Source: Ohtaekwangia sp035628875
GTDB lineage: Bacteria; Bacteroidota; Bacteroidia; Cytophagales; Cyclobacteriaceae
Direction: 5' to 3'
Length of the DNA stretch: 64,000 nt
Assembly (NCBI GenBank): GCA_035628875.1
Contig: DASPIZ010000117.1
Location: 1 to 64,000, forward strand
Shown: piece by piece, positions 26,590-36,763 of the stretch
Layout: each line of letters opens with the position of its first letter
How positions within the stretch are numbered: position 1 is the stretch's first letter
Notes under the pieces: model-generated
Database searches by the model: none
Seen by the model: the letters and a program-made list of their open reading frames with translations, nothing else
Told to the model about the DNA's origin: nothing
Position numbers and translations under genes: made by a program

Positions 26590-28620
26590 GTGTATAGATT
26601 CGTCTTACTATTTTTTGCATTCGCGTTTTTATGGCCTTCTCCTCTCGCTGCTCAGGCCATGCAGCCAGTTGACCCTCAGATTGCGTGGTTCGAAAGCTTT
26701 TTTAATAGCCATACTGACCAGCAGGTTAAGAACGCCAAAAGCAAATTAGTCCAGGCAATTTCAGAAAACAATAAGCGTGCTGAAGCTATGGCCAGGAAGG
26801 AGCTTGGCTTAACTCAGTTAACCACTACACACGCTTACGATTCAGCGATGGATTATTTTATCCGAGCGTTGGTTATTGAAGATTCACTTCTTTTAAAATC
26901 CGAGCAGGTATTTACATACATCTCCATTGCTACTGTGTTTGAATACACCTACGACTATCATCAGAGTGCCAGGGCGCTTCAAGAAGCGTTGTTGTTGAGT
27001 GAAGATTCAGGCAATGCCGAGATCCTCGTTTTCATTTTAAAGAAACTCGGAAAGATGAATGCCACGCGCGCGAATTATGATACTGCGTTTCAAAACTTTG
27101 AGCGTATGCTCGAATACAAAGACGAGCTGAGTCATGTTGAAGCTGAAGCCCTATTTCATCAGGCGCATATTCTCACAAAGCAAGACAAACATAAAGAAGC
27201 ATTAAAGCTTCACAAGCAGGCACTGACGCTTTTCCGTAAAGATCAGGATAAGGCCATGGAAGCGCAGTCACTGAACGACATCGCGGCGCTATACAGGTTA
27301 ATGAAAAACGAAACACGTGTATTGGCCAATCACCAGGTTGCACTTGCCATCCGAAAAGAAATTGGTGACAAACCAGGTATTGCGCAATCTCACAACAACA
27401 TTGGTATCCATTTTTATGAACAACGCCTTTACGATAGTGCCATCATACATTTCCAAGCGGCACTCGCGCCAGCGCACGAGGAGCAACTCGCTGACCAACG
27501 AAGCATAAGTTATGATTTTCTGGCGCAGTGCTACAAGGCTATCGGTGATTTTGAAACGGCTTTGAAGTATAAAGATGATTACGTCGCCATCAATGAGATG
27601 AGCCAGGGCGAGCGAAATGACCGGCAGGTATTTGCAAGCCAGAACAGGTACGAGGTCGGTAAGAAACAAACTAAAATTGACGAACTTGAGACGGTGAGAA
27701 AGCAACGGGAACAACAGTTGGCATTCGCAAAGAAAGTCCGGAATTTTTTAGTCCTTGTGATTGCACTCGCACTCATTGTGGTTGCCCTCATCATTAACCA
27801 ATATGTACAGAAGAAGCGTTCAAACAAAATTTTGGAGGCTGCGCATAACAAGGTGAATAAGCAGAACATAGAACTACAGGAACTAAATGCAACAAAAGAC
27901 AAGTTCTTCTCGATCATCAGTCACGATCTCAAAGGACCGCTCAATTCACTCACTTCGTTTTCAAACCTTCTTATTAATTATTATGAGAGCCTGAGCAAAG
28001 AAGAGGTTCAGATGCTGGCGAGGGATTTTGATAAGTCGCTGAAGAATTTATTTCAGTTGTTGGAGAATCTATTGGAATGGTCGCGTTCTCAAACGGGTAA
28101 TATTGAATTCAAGCCAGAAGTTTTTGACCTTGCGATACTGTTAGGAGAAAACAAATCCTTGTTAGAAGCGCAGGCTCACAACAAGCAGATTACCCTTGTG
28201 AACAAAGCAGAAGAGAGTTTATCGGTTTCTGCGCATAAACAATCCATCAATACCGTTGTGCGAAATCTTATTTCCAACGCCATAAAATTTACACCTGAAG
28301 GTGGATGCATTACTTTCGGATTAAAAAGGCAAGCCGGTGAGGTAATTGTTTCCATTGCGGATAATGGTATCGGCATGAAACCTGAAATTCTTTCGAAGTT
28401 GTTTCGTATCGACACTAAACACACTACGAAAGGCACAGCGGATGAGAAAGGAACTGGGCTCGGGTTAATTCTTTGTAAAGAGTTTGTCGAAAAAAACGGC
28501 GGGCGCATCTGGGTCGAAAGCGAACCCGGAAAGGGATCAGTATTTTTATTTTCGCTTCCGCTTGATGCGATGTTGACACCCGTGCAAGGAGCTCCGGTTT
28601 TGGCTACCATCAACAAATAA
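26590..28620 (+). CDS. TPR-containing sensor histidine kinase (HisKA)
   Basis: 676 residues. No ATG precedes the signal peptide in frame, so a GTG start at 26590 is assumed. Signal peptide MYRFVLLFFAFAFLWPSPLAAQ, six or so TPR units in the periplasm (about 60-360), a single TM helix (FLVLVIALALIVVALIINQYV, ~384-404), a short coiled coil, the HisKA H box (FSIISHDLKGPLNSL) and an HATPase_c domain with N (NLISNAIKFTPEGG), G1 (DNGIGM) and G2 (GTGLGLILCKEFV) boxes. This layout is common in Bacteroidota. No regulator gene is fused or directly downstream. Confidence 0.88.
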   Translation: MYRFVLLFFAFAFLWPSPLAAQAMQPVDPQIAWFESFFNSHTDQQVKNAKSKLVQAISENNKRAEAMARKELGLTQLTTTHAYDSAMDYFIRALVIEDSLLLKSEQVFTYISIATVFEYTYDYHQSARALQEALLLSEDSGNAEILVFILKKLGKMNATRANYDTAFQNFERMLEYKDELSHVEAEALFHQAHILTKQDKHKEALKLHKQALTLFRKDQDKAMEAQSLNDIAALYRLMKNETRVLANHQVALAIRKEIGDKPGIAQSHNNIGIHFYEQRLYDSAIIHFQAALAPAHEEQLADQRSISYDFLAQCYKAIGDFETALKYKDDYVAINEMSQGERNDRQVFASQNRYEVGKKQTKIDELETVRKQREQQLAFAKKVRNFLVLVIALALIVVALIINQYVQKKRSNKILEAAHNKVNKQNIELQELNATKDKFFSIISHDLKGPLNSLTSFSNLLINYYESLSKEEVQMLARDFDKSLKNLFQLLENLLEWSRSQTGNIEFKPEVFDLAILLGENKSLLEAQAHNKQITLVNKAEESLSVSAHKQSINTVVRNLISNAIKFTPEGGCITFGLKRQAGEVIVSIADNGIGMKPEILSKLFRIDTKHTTKGTADEKGTGLGLILCKEFVEKNGGRIWVESEPGKGSVFLFSLPLDAMLTPVQGAPVLATINK

Positions 28621-29050
28621 AAAAAAGATTCCGAAAGCTACGAGTCCCACGTTAGGTGGCTCCTACGTTACGTGATTACGTTTGAAGTTTTGGCTTCCTC
28701 GTGAATCGTTATTCCTTTTAATTCGATTCTTCAGATTGGGCGTTCTATGCGTCAGGCGGAATGAGGAGCCTTTCTTCCCAATAAATTTCTAAAAACCAAC
28801 CGATTATGAAACTCCATTTTTGAGCGTTAAGCCTTGATCAGAATTTTGAATGTTGTATTGCGATGTTTGATTTCGAAAAATATAAAACCCGTAAATTTCG
28901 TTAGAATCGAAGTGTGGGTGTTGTGTGATGTAAAAATGTTGTAGTCAAAAAACCGCGCTGATGTAGTATTGTTGTACCTGTTTTTTTGGCTTAGGGTAAC
29001 GATAACCGGACTTTTGGTAACGTTTTCGACCTAACTCAAACAAACAACGT
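28621..29050. other. Upstream region of the SusC gene
   Basis: 430 bp without a supported gene. The first ~70 bp carry weak traces of heptad blocks (AGCTACGAG, GTTTGAAG). The remainder is the leader and promoter region of the polysaccharide locus; I find no exact TAnnTTTG near the start, and no certain regulator-binding site. Confidence 0.4.
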
Positions 29051-32000
29051 ATGCAGAAACTCTTACTATCGATGTTACTCAGCATAATCATGTGCGGAGC
29101 AGCATACTCACAAAAATCCATTACGGGTAAGGTCTCCCTTCCGGATGGATCAGCCCTTCCAGGAGTCAGTATCCTGGTAAAGGGAACCACGACAGGGACG
29201 ACCACTGATGTATCGGGGAGTTACCAACTGGTTGTTCCTTCAGAATCAGATATCCTGGTGTTTTCTTTTATTGGCTACACGACAAAAGAAGAAGCCATTG
29301 GAAACAGGAGCGTAATAGATGTTGCCCTCGAAGATGATAACCAAATCCTGGAAGAAATTGTAGTGGTGGGTTATGGAACCTCAACGAAGAAAGAGGTTAC
29401 GGGCGCAGTAGCGTCTGTTGATGGCGATGAGCTTATGGCACTCAATCCAACGCGTATTGACCAAGCGTTGCAGGGGCAACTTGCTGGGGTACAGATTTCA
29501 TCATCTTCTGGTTCTCCGGGTGGTGGTATGAATATCAGGATTCGGGGTCTGACCACTAATGGGGATAACAATCCTTTGGTTGTTGTAGATGGAATTGTTT
29601 ATAGCACAGAGGGATTGAATGCTTTAAATCCTGCGGATATAGAATCCATAAGTGTTTTGAAGGATGCAACGGCAGCCATATACGGTGTTCGTGCTGCAAA
29701 TGGTGTTATCCTTGTTACAACTAAACAAGGAAGACGTAATACCAAAACTGCTATTCAATTCAGTGGGTACTATGGAGTTCAGGAAACTGCAAAAAAATTG
29801 GATCTTCTCAATGCGCGGGAATTCGCCATTCTAAAAAACGAAACCTACGGTGCTGGTGGGCTTGCCCATCCTTACAACAATGTAAACATGGGAAAAGGTA
29901 CAGATTGGCAGGGGGAAATCTTCCAGCAAGCTCCCATTCAAAATTATAACGTGAATATTTCTGGCGGATCGGAAAAAAGCACTTATTCTATAGGAGGCTC
30001 ATATCTTGACCAGAATGGGATTATCGGTGGCAGTAAAGCACGCTACAGACGGTACAATGCGCGGTTGAACCTTACCACAGATATTGGAAATAAAGTGACA
30101 CTACAGAATGTGTTGTTATATACAAATGAATACAGAAAAACTTTAAGTGAAAACGGACTGGGATCAGTTTTATATAACACGATCAATGCTTCTCCTGTGG
30201 CGCCGGTAAAGACGGATGGCCGATATACATACCTCATGGAATTTAACGATATTATTAATCCGCTAGCGCAAATCGATAATACCTATAACTATGATAATGT
30301 AAATAAAATTGTAGGTAAACAGGAATTGGTGTATACCATTAACGACAATTTCGAAGTGACCGGACGTGCCGGATATAATTATGCGATTGTTGATCACAAA
30401 GATTTTTCTCCCTTGGTATGGTACGGTACAGGTAAGGCGCAAAACACTGCAGCTAATGAAAACCTTGATCCTCCAACCCGGGAAATAGCCGGTGCAATTA
30501 TCCCTGTACCTGCAAGTGTAGCTGAAAGCAGAACTTCTTATTTTAACTACAGCTTTGAAGCCTTTTTAAACTATAATCAGACTTTTGGTGATGTACATAA
30601 GGTGAAGGGTACCTTTGGTGCCTCCATTTTTGGCAATCGTGGTGAGGGTCAAACAGCCACTGGTTATGGCGTACCTTATAACTCGTGGGAATTTGCAGAC
30701 ATTACGAATAACCTGGCGAACGATCCAATATTAAACCATTCTGTAACCTGGCAGGATAGAGACCGCCTGCAGTCATTCTTTGCCAGAGCGGAATATAACT
30801 ATGATACACGCTATTTGATCTCAGCAATAATTCGGCGAGATGGATCCTCACGCTTTGGTGAGAATAACCGCTTTGGCTATTTTCCATCAGTATCAGGAGC
30901 ATGGCTTATATCAGAAGAATCTTTTTTCGCTTCAAACAAATTAAATCTGTTGAAGCTCAGAGCTTCCTATGGTGTTTCAGGGAATGATAAAATAGGAAAT
31001 TGGAGATACAGAGCCTCACTGGATGGTGAAGGTGTATATGCATTCAACGATTTGTTACAATCAGGTGTAGCAATCGGTACTCTAAGTAATCAGGATTTAA
31101 AGTGGGAGACAACACATCAGACCAACGTTGGACTTGACATGAACATGTTTAGTAACAAGGTAACGTTCAGTGTTGATTATTACATCAAAAAAACTAACGA
31201 CTTACTATTCCAACCTGATATTTCAGGCATAGCTGGTGGGTATGGACCTGGAGAGAGCTCTCCATGGGTCAACGGTGGGGATGTGCGCAACAACGGTTTT
31301 GAATTCCTGATAAGGTATGAGGATAAAATTGGTCAGGATTTGAGCTTCAGTTTAACTTATAACCTAACTACGATAAAAAATGAAGTTACCCGTATGCCGG
31401 AAGGTGTGGAGTTCATTGAGGGAGGTAGTTTTGGTGTTGGTGGTACCCGGATAACACGTATGGAGGCTGGCAGTCCTTTAGGATCTTTCTACGGGTATAA
31501 AACCGATGGTGTTTATCAATCTGAAGAAGAAATAGCAGCACGAGCGGTAAGTCAGGACGGTGCACAGCCTGGCGATCTTCGATTTGTTGATGTGGATAAA
31601 AGTGGCAGTATTAATTTCAGTGATGATTCTGATAAAACAATTATAGGATCACCGATACCGCAATTTACAATGGGCTTCAATCTTGGTTTGAAGTTCAAGG
31701 GAATCGATTTTTCAGCTATGTTATATTCTTCAATTGGCAATGAAATTTTGCGTAACTATGAACGCCAGCAGCCCATGGCTAATTTATTAAGCTATAATAG
31801 AGAACGCTGGACTGGTCCAGGATCAACAAATGAGAATCCAAGACTTACCACAGCACTTACACGCAATGGTGTGATCTCTGATTATTATGTGGAGGATGGT
31901 TCGTTCCTTCGGGTGAAAAACGTACAACTTGGATACACGTTGCCTGTAGCCATATCACAAAAAATTGGTGCAACGAACTTACGTGTTTACGTAGCAGCTA

Positions 32001-32137
32001 ATAATCTGTTTACATTCACAAAATATCAGGGATTTGATCCTGATTTCTCTACCAATGATCCGTTGAGTTCCGGTATCGACTATGGATTCTATCCACAGGC
32101 AAGGACCTATATGGTCGGTTTAAACCTTAATTTTTAA
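29051..32137 (+). CDS. SusC/RagA family TonB-linked outer membrane transporter
   Basis: 1,028 residues. Signal peptide (MQKLLLSMLLSIIMCGAAYSQ), a carboxypeptidase-regulatory-like domain (SITGKVSLPDGSALPGVSI, ~21-100), a TonB-box-like EIVVVGYG segment, a plug domain (RGLTTNGDNNPLVVVDGI) and a ~800-residue beta-barrel ending LNLNF. SusC proteins pair with SusD to import oligosaccharides through the outer membrane using TonB energy. It starts the locus and is followed 4 bp later by susD, so the pair is certainly cotranscribed. The downstream GH16 enzymes point to beta-1,3-glucan fragments as cargo. Confidence 0.95.
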   Translation: MQKLLLSMLLSIIMCGAAYSQKSITGKVSLPDGSALPGVSILVKGTTTGTTTDVSGSYQLVVPSESDILVFSFIGYTTKEEAIGNRSVIDVALEDDNQILEEIVVVGYGTSTKKEVTGAVASVDGDELMALNPTRIDQALQGQLAGVQISSSSGSPGGGMNIRIRGLTTNGDNNPLVVVDGIVYSTEGLNALNPADIESISVLKDATAAIYGVRAANGVILVTTKQGRRNTKTAIQFSGYYGVQETAKKLDLLNAREFAILKNETYGAGGLAHPYNNVNMGKGTDWQGEIFQQAPIQNYNVNISGGSEKSTYSIGGSYLDQNGIIGGSKARYRRYNARLNLTTDIGNKVTLQNVLLYTNEYRKTLSENGLGSVLYNTINASPVAPVKTDGRYTYLMEFNDIINPLAQIDNTYNYDNVNKIVGKQELVYTINDNFEVTGRAGYNYAIVDHKDFSPLVWYGTGKAQNTAANENLDPPTREIAGAIIPVPASVAESRTSYFNYSFEAFLNYNQTFGDVHKVKGTFGASIFGNRGEGQTATGYGVPYNSWEFADITNNLANDPILNHSVTWQDRDRLQSFFARAEYNYDTRYLISAIIRRDGSSRFGENNRFGYFPSVSGAWLISEESFFASNKLNLLKLRASYGVSGNDKIGNWRYRASLDGEGVYAFNDLLQSGVAIGTLSNQDLKWETTHQTNVGLDMNMFSNKVTFSVDYYIKKTNDLLFQPDISGIAGGYGPGESSPWVNGGDVRNNGFEFLIRYEDKIGQDLSFSLTYNLTTIKNEVTRMPEGVEFIEGGSFGVGGTRITRMEAGSPLGSFYGYKTDGVYQSEEEIAARAVSQDGAQPGDLRFVDVDKSGSINFSDDSDKTIIGSPIPQFTMGFNLGLKFKGIDFSAMLYSSIGNEILRNYERQQPMANLLSYNRERWTGPGSTNENPRLTTALTRNGVISDYYVEDGSFLRVKNVQLGYTLPVAISQKIGATNLRVYVAANNLFTFTKYQGFDPDFSTNDPLSSGIDYGFYPQARTYMVGLNLNF

Positions 32138-32141
32138 TCAG

Positions 32142-33620
32142 ATGAGAAATTTATTTAGAACAACAATACTGATTTGCGGTAGTTTATTCACTACCGTAAG
32201 TTGCGACGAATATGTGAATATTGATCCGCAATATTCGCTAGATGCTGAAAATTTCTTCAAAGCACCCAATGACTACGATCGTGCCTTAACCGGAGCTTAC
32301 GATTTAATGCAAACCTCTTATCTCTCGTTATGGTTCGGTGAAATAGCATCTGATAATTCCATTGCAGGAGGCGAAAGTGTAACTGACAGTGAGGGCTTAC
32401 ATCAGATCGACGCTATGACACACGGCGGAGAAAACAATGAGCTGAAAAGTTTTTGGCGTTATATGTACTCGGGCATAACACGCGTTAACTACATTTTTGA
32501 ATTCAAAAATAACCTGGAGTTTGAGGGTAAAGATAAAATTATGGCCCAGGCTTCTTTCCTGCGTGCTTACTATTATTTCGAACTGGTAAAAGTATTTGGT
32601 GATGTTCCCCTGGTGCTTGATAAGCGATTATCTGCCGGAGAAATTTCTTCCAAACAACGCACACCGGCAGCAGAGGTTTATGACGCAATTGAAAGTGATC
32701 TGACGTATGCTGCTTCTGTTCTTGACTGGACAAGTTCGCAAAAAGGAAGAGTTACAAAAGGCGCCGCATTATCGTTGTTGGGCAAGGCATTGCTTTATCA
32801 AAATAAGTTTACGGAAGCCGCTACAGTGCTTGATCAGGTGATCGAAGAAGGACCTTATGATCTCTACGAAGATTTCAGCACACTGTTTCTGGTGGCGAAT
32901 GAAGGAAATGCCGAATCGGTTTTTGACATCGAGTATGTGGGAGCTGAAGGTGGTGGCTATGGATGTTTTGAATGTCTCGAAGGTTTTGCAGCAATAGGAT
33001 TCCATGGTATTCGCCAATACGAAGGACCTGTTTACGGCGATGGTAATAGCTACAATCTCCCAACACAGAACCTTGTAGATGCTTTTGATGCAAACGATCC
33101 GCGTCGTGATGCTTCGGTTCTGGATATCGAAGCATTTAAAGCCAGTCAGCCTAATCCTGATGGAGTTAAATATGTTATCGGTGCAGGCGGACACACTGGT
33201 TATTATAATAACAAATACATTAAACGTGTCACTGAACTCGGTCCACCAGATGATGACCTGACGAGTCCTGTAAACCATCGCGTAATTCGCTTCTCCGATG
33301 TTTTGTTGATGGCAGCGGAAGCCCACAACAGAAAGCCATCTCCTAATGATGTGTTGGCCCGTCAATACCTGAAACGCGTAAGAGATCGTGTTGATATGCC
33401 TGAGGTAACAGCATCAGGAAACGATCTAACAGAAGCCATTTATCACGAACGCCGTGTAGAACTCGCCGGTGAGGGTCATCGTTTCTTTGACCTCGTGAGA
33501 ACAGGTAAAGCAGAAGCTGCAATTGAAGGTTTCCAAGCCGGAACACATGAGCTGTTTCCTATTCCACAAGATGAAATTGATCTTGCCGGTGCAGGCTGGA
33601 AACAAAACAATGGTTATTAA
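32142..33620 (+). CDS. SusD/RagB family nutrient-binding lipoprotein
   Basis: 492 residues. Lipoprotein signal with Cys about residue 21 (LFTTVSCDEY), then the helical SusD TPR scaffold (YDRALTGAYDLM, ASFLRAYYYFELVKVFGDVPLV, the classic SusD motif) and the C-terminal RHRFFDL-like motif (GEGHRFFDLVRTG). It is the lid of the SusC pore and binds the glycan at the cell surface. Follows susC by 4 bp; the next gene is 20 bp away. Confidence 0.95.
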   Translation: MRNLFRTTILICGSLFTTVSCDEYVNIDPQYSLDAENFFKAPNDYDRALTGAYDLMQTSYLSLWFGEIASDNSIAGGESVTDSEGLHQIDAMTHGGENNELKSFWRYMYSGITRVNYIFEFKNNLEFEGKDKIMAQASFLRAYYYFELVKVFGDVPLVLDKRLSAGEISSKQRTPAAEVYDAIESDLTYAASVLDWTSSQKGRVTKGAALSLLGKALLYQNKFTEAATVLDQVIEEGPYDLYEDFSTLFLVANEGNAESVFDIEYVGAEGGGYGCFECLEGFAAIGFHGIRQYEGPVYGDGNSYNLPTQNLVDAFDANDPRRDASVLDIEAFKASQPNPDGVKYVIGAGGHTGYYNNKYIKRVTELGPPDDDLTSPVNHRVIRFSDVLLMAAEAHNRKPSPNDVLARQYLKRVRDRVDMPEVTASGNDLTEAIYHERRVELAGEGHRFFDLVRTGKAEAAIEGFQAGTHELFPIPQDEIDLAGAGWKQNNGY

Positions 33621-33640
33621 TCACACTTGAATTATAAGGT

Positions 33641-35533
33641 ATGAAAAAATTAATTTATAGTATACTAACAATGGTTCTTCTTATGGTGGTGATGACTGCC
33701 TGTAAAGAAGACATTGCGGAGCTCGGGGCACCTCCCAAGCAGGAAGATGCAGCATTTGCATTCACGCCTTCTACAACAAGTAATAACATTCTGGAATTTA
33801 CCAGTCCGTCATCTGCTTTTTTGAAGAAGTGGGATTTCGGTAATGGTCAGACTGGTGAGGGCAACACGGTAACCGTCAGTTATCCGTTTGCGGGTACGTA
33901 TGAGGTTTCCCTTACGGTATATACATCCGGAGGAAGCATTGCCACGTCTCAAACTGTTGTAATTGACGAAACAGATATTAATTTGCTGGACCCGGTATAC
34001 GAATTAATCACGGGTGGTGTTGATTATCCCAATGGAAAAACTTGGATTATCGCTGCCGGAACAGCAGGCCACATGGGTATTGGTCCGATAGAGGGGGATG
34101 GACCGAGTTGGTGGGCTGCTCCCGCAAATGATAAATCCGGAACCGGCTTATACGACGATAAACATATTTTTAAACTGTCTGGTTTTGAATTTATACAGGA
34201 GACAAATGGTGATGTGTATGTGAATGGTGCACAAGCGCCAAACTTTCCAGGATCCTATGAAAACAAGGGCGACTATACCGCGCCGTTTACAGATCTGACA
34301 AATCAGAAATGGTCACTTGCCAAAAATCCTGCAGGAAGATATATTCTTAACATTAGTGGTGGAGCGTTCATTGGCTATTACACCGGCTTTTCATCTTATG
34401 AAATTATTTCTATTTCAGAGACGGAAATGTTCATTAAATCAGCCGATGCAGCCGTCGCAGCGAATGCCTGGTTCATGCGTTTGATTCCTGAAGGTTTTGA
34501 ACCACCACCACCGCCACCACCGGCAACATCAACGTTGCCATTAAATTTTGAAGGCGAAAAACCTCCATTCACAGGATTTGGAGAATCATCGTATGACGTG
34601 GTAGACAACCCTTCGGCTACTGGTCTCAACACCAGCCCCAAAGTGGCACAGTATGTGAAAGGAACGGAAGCCAATTGGGCTGGTATTTCAACCGTACTTG
34701 CAACAAAGCTTGACTTCTCGAGTAACACGCTAATCAAGTATAAAGTGTATTCTCCGGTAACGGGTCGTGCTTTGTTTAAACTTGAAACGGTGGATGGTTC
34801 AGCAGCACCTGTTGAAGTTTTTGCTGATGTTACCAAAGTAAATGAATGGGAGGAATTAACGTTCGATTTCTCAACCGCACCGACAAACACTTTTGACAAG
34901 ATCGCCTTGTTCCTCGATTTTGACAATAATAACGGAGGGACGTTCTACGTGGATGATATCACGCAAGCTGCTGTGCCGGCTGTATTAACCCTCGCCGATT
35001 TAACAGGTGGTTCTTCCAAGACATGGAAGCTTAAACCGGCTGCAGGATCGTTTGGTGTAGGACCAACGCCTGGAAGTGATGCATACTGGCCAAACGGTTC
35101 AGATATTTCCGGTAATCGTCCTTGTCTGTTCAACGACGAATTTATCTTCAAGACGGGCAACGAATATCAATATGATACCAAAGGTGATATTTGGGGTGAA
35201 GGTTATATGGGACTCTCAGATGGTTGTACCGATGAGAGCAACCTTCCAACAGATGCACAACCATGGGGATCCGGAACACATAGCTTCAGCTTTACACCCG
35301 CAGTTGATGAAACTCCTGCGACGATTACAGTTACAGGTACCGGTGCGTTCATCGCATTGCCAAAAGCATATAATGGCGGCGAGTACGCAGCAGCGCCTCC
35401 AGACACCAATGCTTCTGTAACGTATAAGGTGCTTAACTATGTCAGGACAGCAACAACAGAAACATTAACCATCTCTTTGGATATAACCGGGGATGGATCG
35501 CAGTTTTGGAACTTTACATTGATTTCAGAATAA
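33641..35533 (+). CDS. PKD-domain surface lipoprotein, probable glycan-binding protein of the locus
   Basis: 630 residues. Lipobox Cys about residue 21 (MVVMTACKED). PKD-like domain at ~30-110 (KKWDFGNGQTGEG... YPFAGTYEVSLTVYT). Two related domains of ~150 residues follow at ~125-285 and ~455-630, both starting with a G..KTW.(I/L) motif, then G.GP, a Trp/Tyr-rich segment, and a D.FIF/HIFK...GD.(Y/W) motif; between them lies a carbohydrate-binding-like beta-sandwich (~295-445) after a Pro-rich linker. No catalytic residues are evident. Position after susD suggests a surface glycan-binding protein. A strong terminator follows. Confidence 0.8.
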   Translation: MKKLIYSILTMVLLMVVMTACKEDIAELGAPPKQEDAAFAFTPSTTSNNILEFTSPSSAFLKKWDFGNGQTGEGNTVTVSYPFAGTYEVSLTVYTSGGSIATSQTVVIDETDINLLDPVYELITGGVDYPNGKTWIIAAGTAGHMGIGPIEGDGPSWWAAPANDKSGTGLYDDKHIFKLSGFEFIQETNGDVYVNGAQAPNFPGSYENKGDYTAPFTDLTNQKWSLAKNPAGRYILNISGGAFIGYYTGFSSYEIISISETEMFIKSADAAVAANAWFMRLIPEGFEPPPPPPPATSTLPLNFEGEKPPFTGFGESSYDVVDNPSATGLNTSPKVAQYVKGTEANWAGISTVLATKLDFSSNTLIKYKVYSPVTGRALFKLETVDGSAAPVEVFADVTKVNEWEELTFDFSTAPTNTFDKIALFLDFDNNNGGTFYVDDITQAAVPAVLTLADLTGGSSKTWKLKPAAGSFGVGPTPGSDAYWPNGSDISGNRPCLFNDEFIFKTGNEYQYDTKGDIWGEGYMGLSDGCTDESNLPTDAQPWGSGTHSFSFTPAVDETPATITVTGTGAFIALPKAYNGGEYAAAPPDTNASVTYKVLNYVRTATTETLTISLDITGDGSQFWNFTLISE

Positions 35534-35538
35534 TATAA

Positions 35539-35579
35539 AAGGGCGTTGCACCTGGCGAGGTGTAACGCCTTCTTTTTTT
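35539..35579 (+). terminator. Rho-independent terminator after the glycan-binding gene
   Basis: Perfect 12-bp stem GGCGTTGCACCT / AGGTGTAACGCC (35542-35553, 35558-35569) with a GGCG loop, flanked by A-run and T-run. It separates the susCD-lipoprotein genes from the GH16 genes, which therefore may have lower or separate expression. Confidence 0.85.
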
Positions 35580-35624
35580 GATAATGCGCCTTTACACGGT
35601 AATCGGTTTTAAACAAAATTTTTT

Positions 35625-36752
35625 ATGAAAGGATATTTAGGGATTGTTTTTGGTTTGCTTTTCATGGCTGGATGTAGCGGTAGTGATGAACCTTCCGAAA
35701 AAATAGTGTTGCCTTCAAACCTTGTGGTTAACATTGAAGTTGCGCAGGACGGTTCAGGCGAAGTAAATGTAAATGCTTCGGCAGATAACGCTAATTTTTT
35801 TTCGGTGCTGTTCGGCGCTTCTGGCTCAGGAAATTCAGTAATTACCAACGATGGTACTGCATCATTTACCTATACAACATCAGGTGTGTATAGCATAACG
35901 GTGCAGGCGCATACAACATCCGCCGCTTTCATTTCGCAGTCAGAAGAAGTGACGGTGACCATTGACCCTGGCGAAGAGCCACTTCCGGATTACATTCCTG
36001 CAACAGGATATACGACGCCGGAAAGTTATGAAGGAATGACGCTGGTATGGCAGGATGAATTTAACGGAACAGTCCTCAATGAAGAAGACTGGACTTATGA
36101 AACTGGTGGTCATGGCTGGGGAAATAATGAACTTCAATATTACCGCCGCGAAAACACCTCGATCGTTGATGGCCACCTGGTTATTACAGCAAAAAAGGAA
36201 AATTTTGAAGATCGCGAATACACTTCTTCCCGGTTGATAACCATGGGTAAAAAGGAGTTTCAATATGGAAGAATAGATATTCGTGCTGCTTTACCAAAAG
36301 GAAAGGGGATATGGCCTGCGTTGTGGATGCTCGGAAGTAATTTTCCAACGGATAACTGGCCAAAATCCGGTGAGATTGACATCATGGAATTGGTCGGTGG
36401 CCCTGATGGCGACAATACGTCGCACGGAACACTTCATTGGGACAATAACGGCGCGCCTGTTTGTACGTGTAATGAACCAAGTTCTTATTCGCTAGGCGGA
36501 GGAGAAATTTTTGCCGACGAGTTTCACGTATTTACCATTATCTGGGATGAAGACGCCATAACTTGGTATGTTGACGACACTCAGTTTCTTACCATTTCGA
36601 TAACACCTGAAGGACTGAGTGAATTTCACAATGAATTCTTCTTCATATTCAACGTTGCAGTCGGTGGAAACTGGCCGGGAAGTCCTGATGGAAATACAGT
36701 GTTCCCCCAGCGTATGGTGGTTGATTATGTGAGGGTATTTCAGGAACAATAG
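35625..36752 (+). CDS. GH16 endo-beta-1,3-glucanase-type lipoprotein
   Basis: 375 residues. Lipobox at MAGCSGSD. A PKD-like beta domain (~25-110) precedes a glycoside hydrolase 16 domain (~130-375). The active-site motif GEIDIMELVG gives nucleophile E250, D252 and acid/base E255, the beta-bulge form ExDxxE typical of laminarinases. Trp-rich substrate-cleft motifs (WGNNELQYY, GIWPALWMLG) are present. Likely surface-anchored and cuts beta-1,3(-1,4)-glucans such as laminarin into oligosaccharides for the SusCD pair. The next GH16 gene follows after 11 bp. Confidence 0.92.
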   Translation: MKGYLGIVFGLLFMAGCSGSDEPSEKIVLPSNLVVNIEVAQDGSGEVNVNASADNANFFSVLFGASGSGNSVITNDGTASFTYTTSGVYSITVQAHTTSAAFISQSEEVTVTIDPGEEPLPDYIPATGYTTPESYEGMTLVWQDEFNGTVLNEEDWTYETGGHGWGNNELQYYRRENTSIVDGHLVITAKKENFEDREYTSSRLITMGKKEFQYGRIDIRAALPKGKGIWPALWMLGSNFPTDNWPKSGEIDIMELVGGPDGDNTSHGTLHWDNNGAPVCTCNEPSSYSLGGGEIFADEFHVFTIIWDEDAITWYVDDTQFLTISITPEGLSEFHNEFFFIFNVAVGGNWPGSPDGNTVFPQRMVVDYVRVFQEQ

Positions 36753-36763
36753 AAAATTTAATC

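Noticed and set aside
32769..33365. 198-codon minus-strand frame inside susD
   Set aside because: Shadow of the SusD coding sequence; no domain.
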